Assembly: GCA_020086605.1 (NCBI GenBank)
Contig: JACBWW010000041.1
Span: forward strand, 4,284,005 to 4,348,004
From: Lanius collurio
Taxonomy: Eukaryota; Chordata; Aves; Passeriformes; Laniidae
Direction of reading: 5' to 3'
DNA length: 64,000 nucleotides
Position numbers and translations under genes: made by a program
Shown: one piece after another, positions 1 to 64,000 of the stretch
How the letters are laid out: every line of letters begins with the position of its first letter
How positions within the stretch are numbered: the stretch's first letter is position 1
The notes under the pieces: generated by a model
Database searches by the model: none
Told to the model about the DNA's origin: nothing
The model's input: only the letters and a program-made list of their open reading frames with translations

Positions 1-562
1 TTACTAGGGAGAATTGCAAACATAAACAGGAAAAAGGAATTTCTTTGCTACCTTAATGAGTTTCTGGTATTCCAATTCAACCTCATATTTCTTTGTCTCC
101 AAAAAGAAAAATTATGGCCTAATTCTGGAATAATTTCTAAATAACTTTGATTAAAGAAAATACTGGCTCGTTCATTCTTGGCATGAAATTAACTCTGAAA
201 AAGCCATCAGCATAAGAGATGGAAATTCAGGCAGTCATAAATATTCCTAAACACTGACTGTGAATGATGGAAGTCAACTAATGTGATTTCCAAAATTAGT
301 GTTACCCTAACATTATATTCTTCTGAAAAACTATTCTGGCAAATCTTGTGTTGGTCCAATCTCTGTCCAAATTATTAATTCATATTTTTTGAACTGCTCT
401 CCTACCATTCAGGATTTTGACATCCAATAAGTAATAATATTAGATAACCCTTTATATCCTGCGACTTTTGATTCAACCAGATCACTTACTTTATATAAAG
501 TAAAATAAGCATTTCTATGTGAAATTCCTTCTCCAACAGAAAACCTGGCTGCATCAACTCAC
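1..562 (-). other. SBF2: SBF2 intron, 5' part
   Basis: AT-rich intron following the last exon in the window. No next exon, repeat or RNA gene was recognised. Confidence 0.85.

Positions 563-64000
<63,438 letters not shown>

Overview
The window is vertebrate nuclear DNA, almost certainly avian. It is AT-rich and intron-dominated. The recognisable interspersed repeats are all CR1-family LINE fragments, some old and diverged and others closer to the CR1 3' ends common in bird genomes. No prokaryotic gene organisation, operon, CRISPR array, tRNA or rRNA was seen.

One gene accounts for all coding sequence found: SBF2 (SET-binding factor 2, also MTMR13), on the minus strand. Twenty-one consecutive internal exons were placed between 63425 (5'-most) and 563 (3'-most). 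Together they give 3024 nt, or 1008 codons, with no stop codon, and splice phases agree at every junction. By comparison with the human protein as I remember it (about 1850 residues), they cover roughly residues 207 to 1213: the end of the central DENN domain, the downstream DENN domain, the SBF2-specific helical region, the whole GRAM/PH-like domain and the start of the inactive myotubularin-phosphatase domain. The first exons (upstream DENN) lie beyond 64000. The rest of the phosphatase-like domain, the coiled coil and the PH domain lie below position 1.

Layout along the minus strand: ten exons are packed between 63.4 and 50.8 kb. A 21.3 kb intron (29478-50788) follows, then a single 69-nt exon (29409-29477), then a 15.2 kb intron (14167-29408). 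Ten more exons lie between 14.2 and 0.56 kb. Twenty donors are GT; the donor after exon 11185-11258 is GC, so that intron is of the GC-AG class.

Non-coding content: five CR1 fragments (about 4.2, 18.6, 37.1, 53.4 and 58.9 kb), TG/TA microsatellites next to two exons, a 70-nt polypurine tract, a 27-bp tandem duplication, a pair of about 100-bp imperfect direct repeats at 48.0 and 48.6 kb, and several unexplained GC-rich patches in the two large introns. I found no credible second protein-coding gene and nothing that looks like a new biological system. The points most worth following up concern splicing: the GC donor, the isolated frame-preserving exon, UG/CA repeats beside exons, and a possible 36-nt poison exon.
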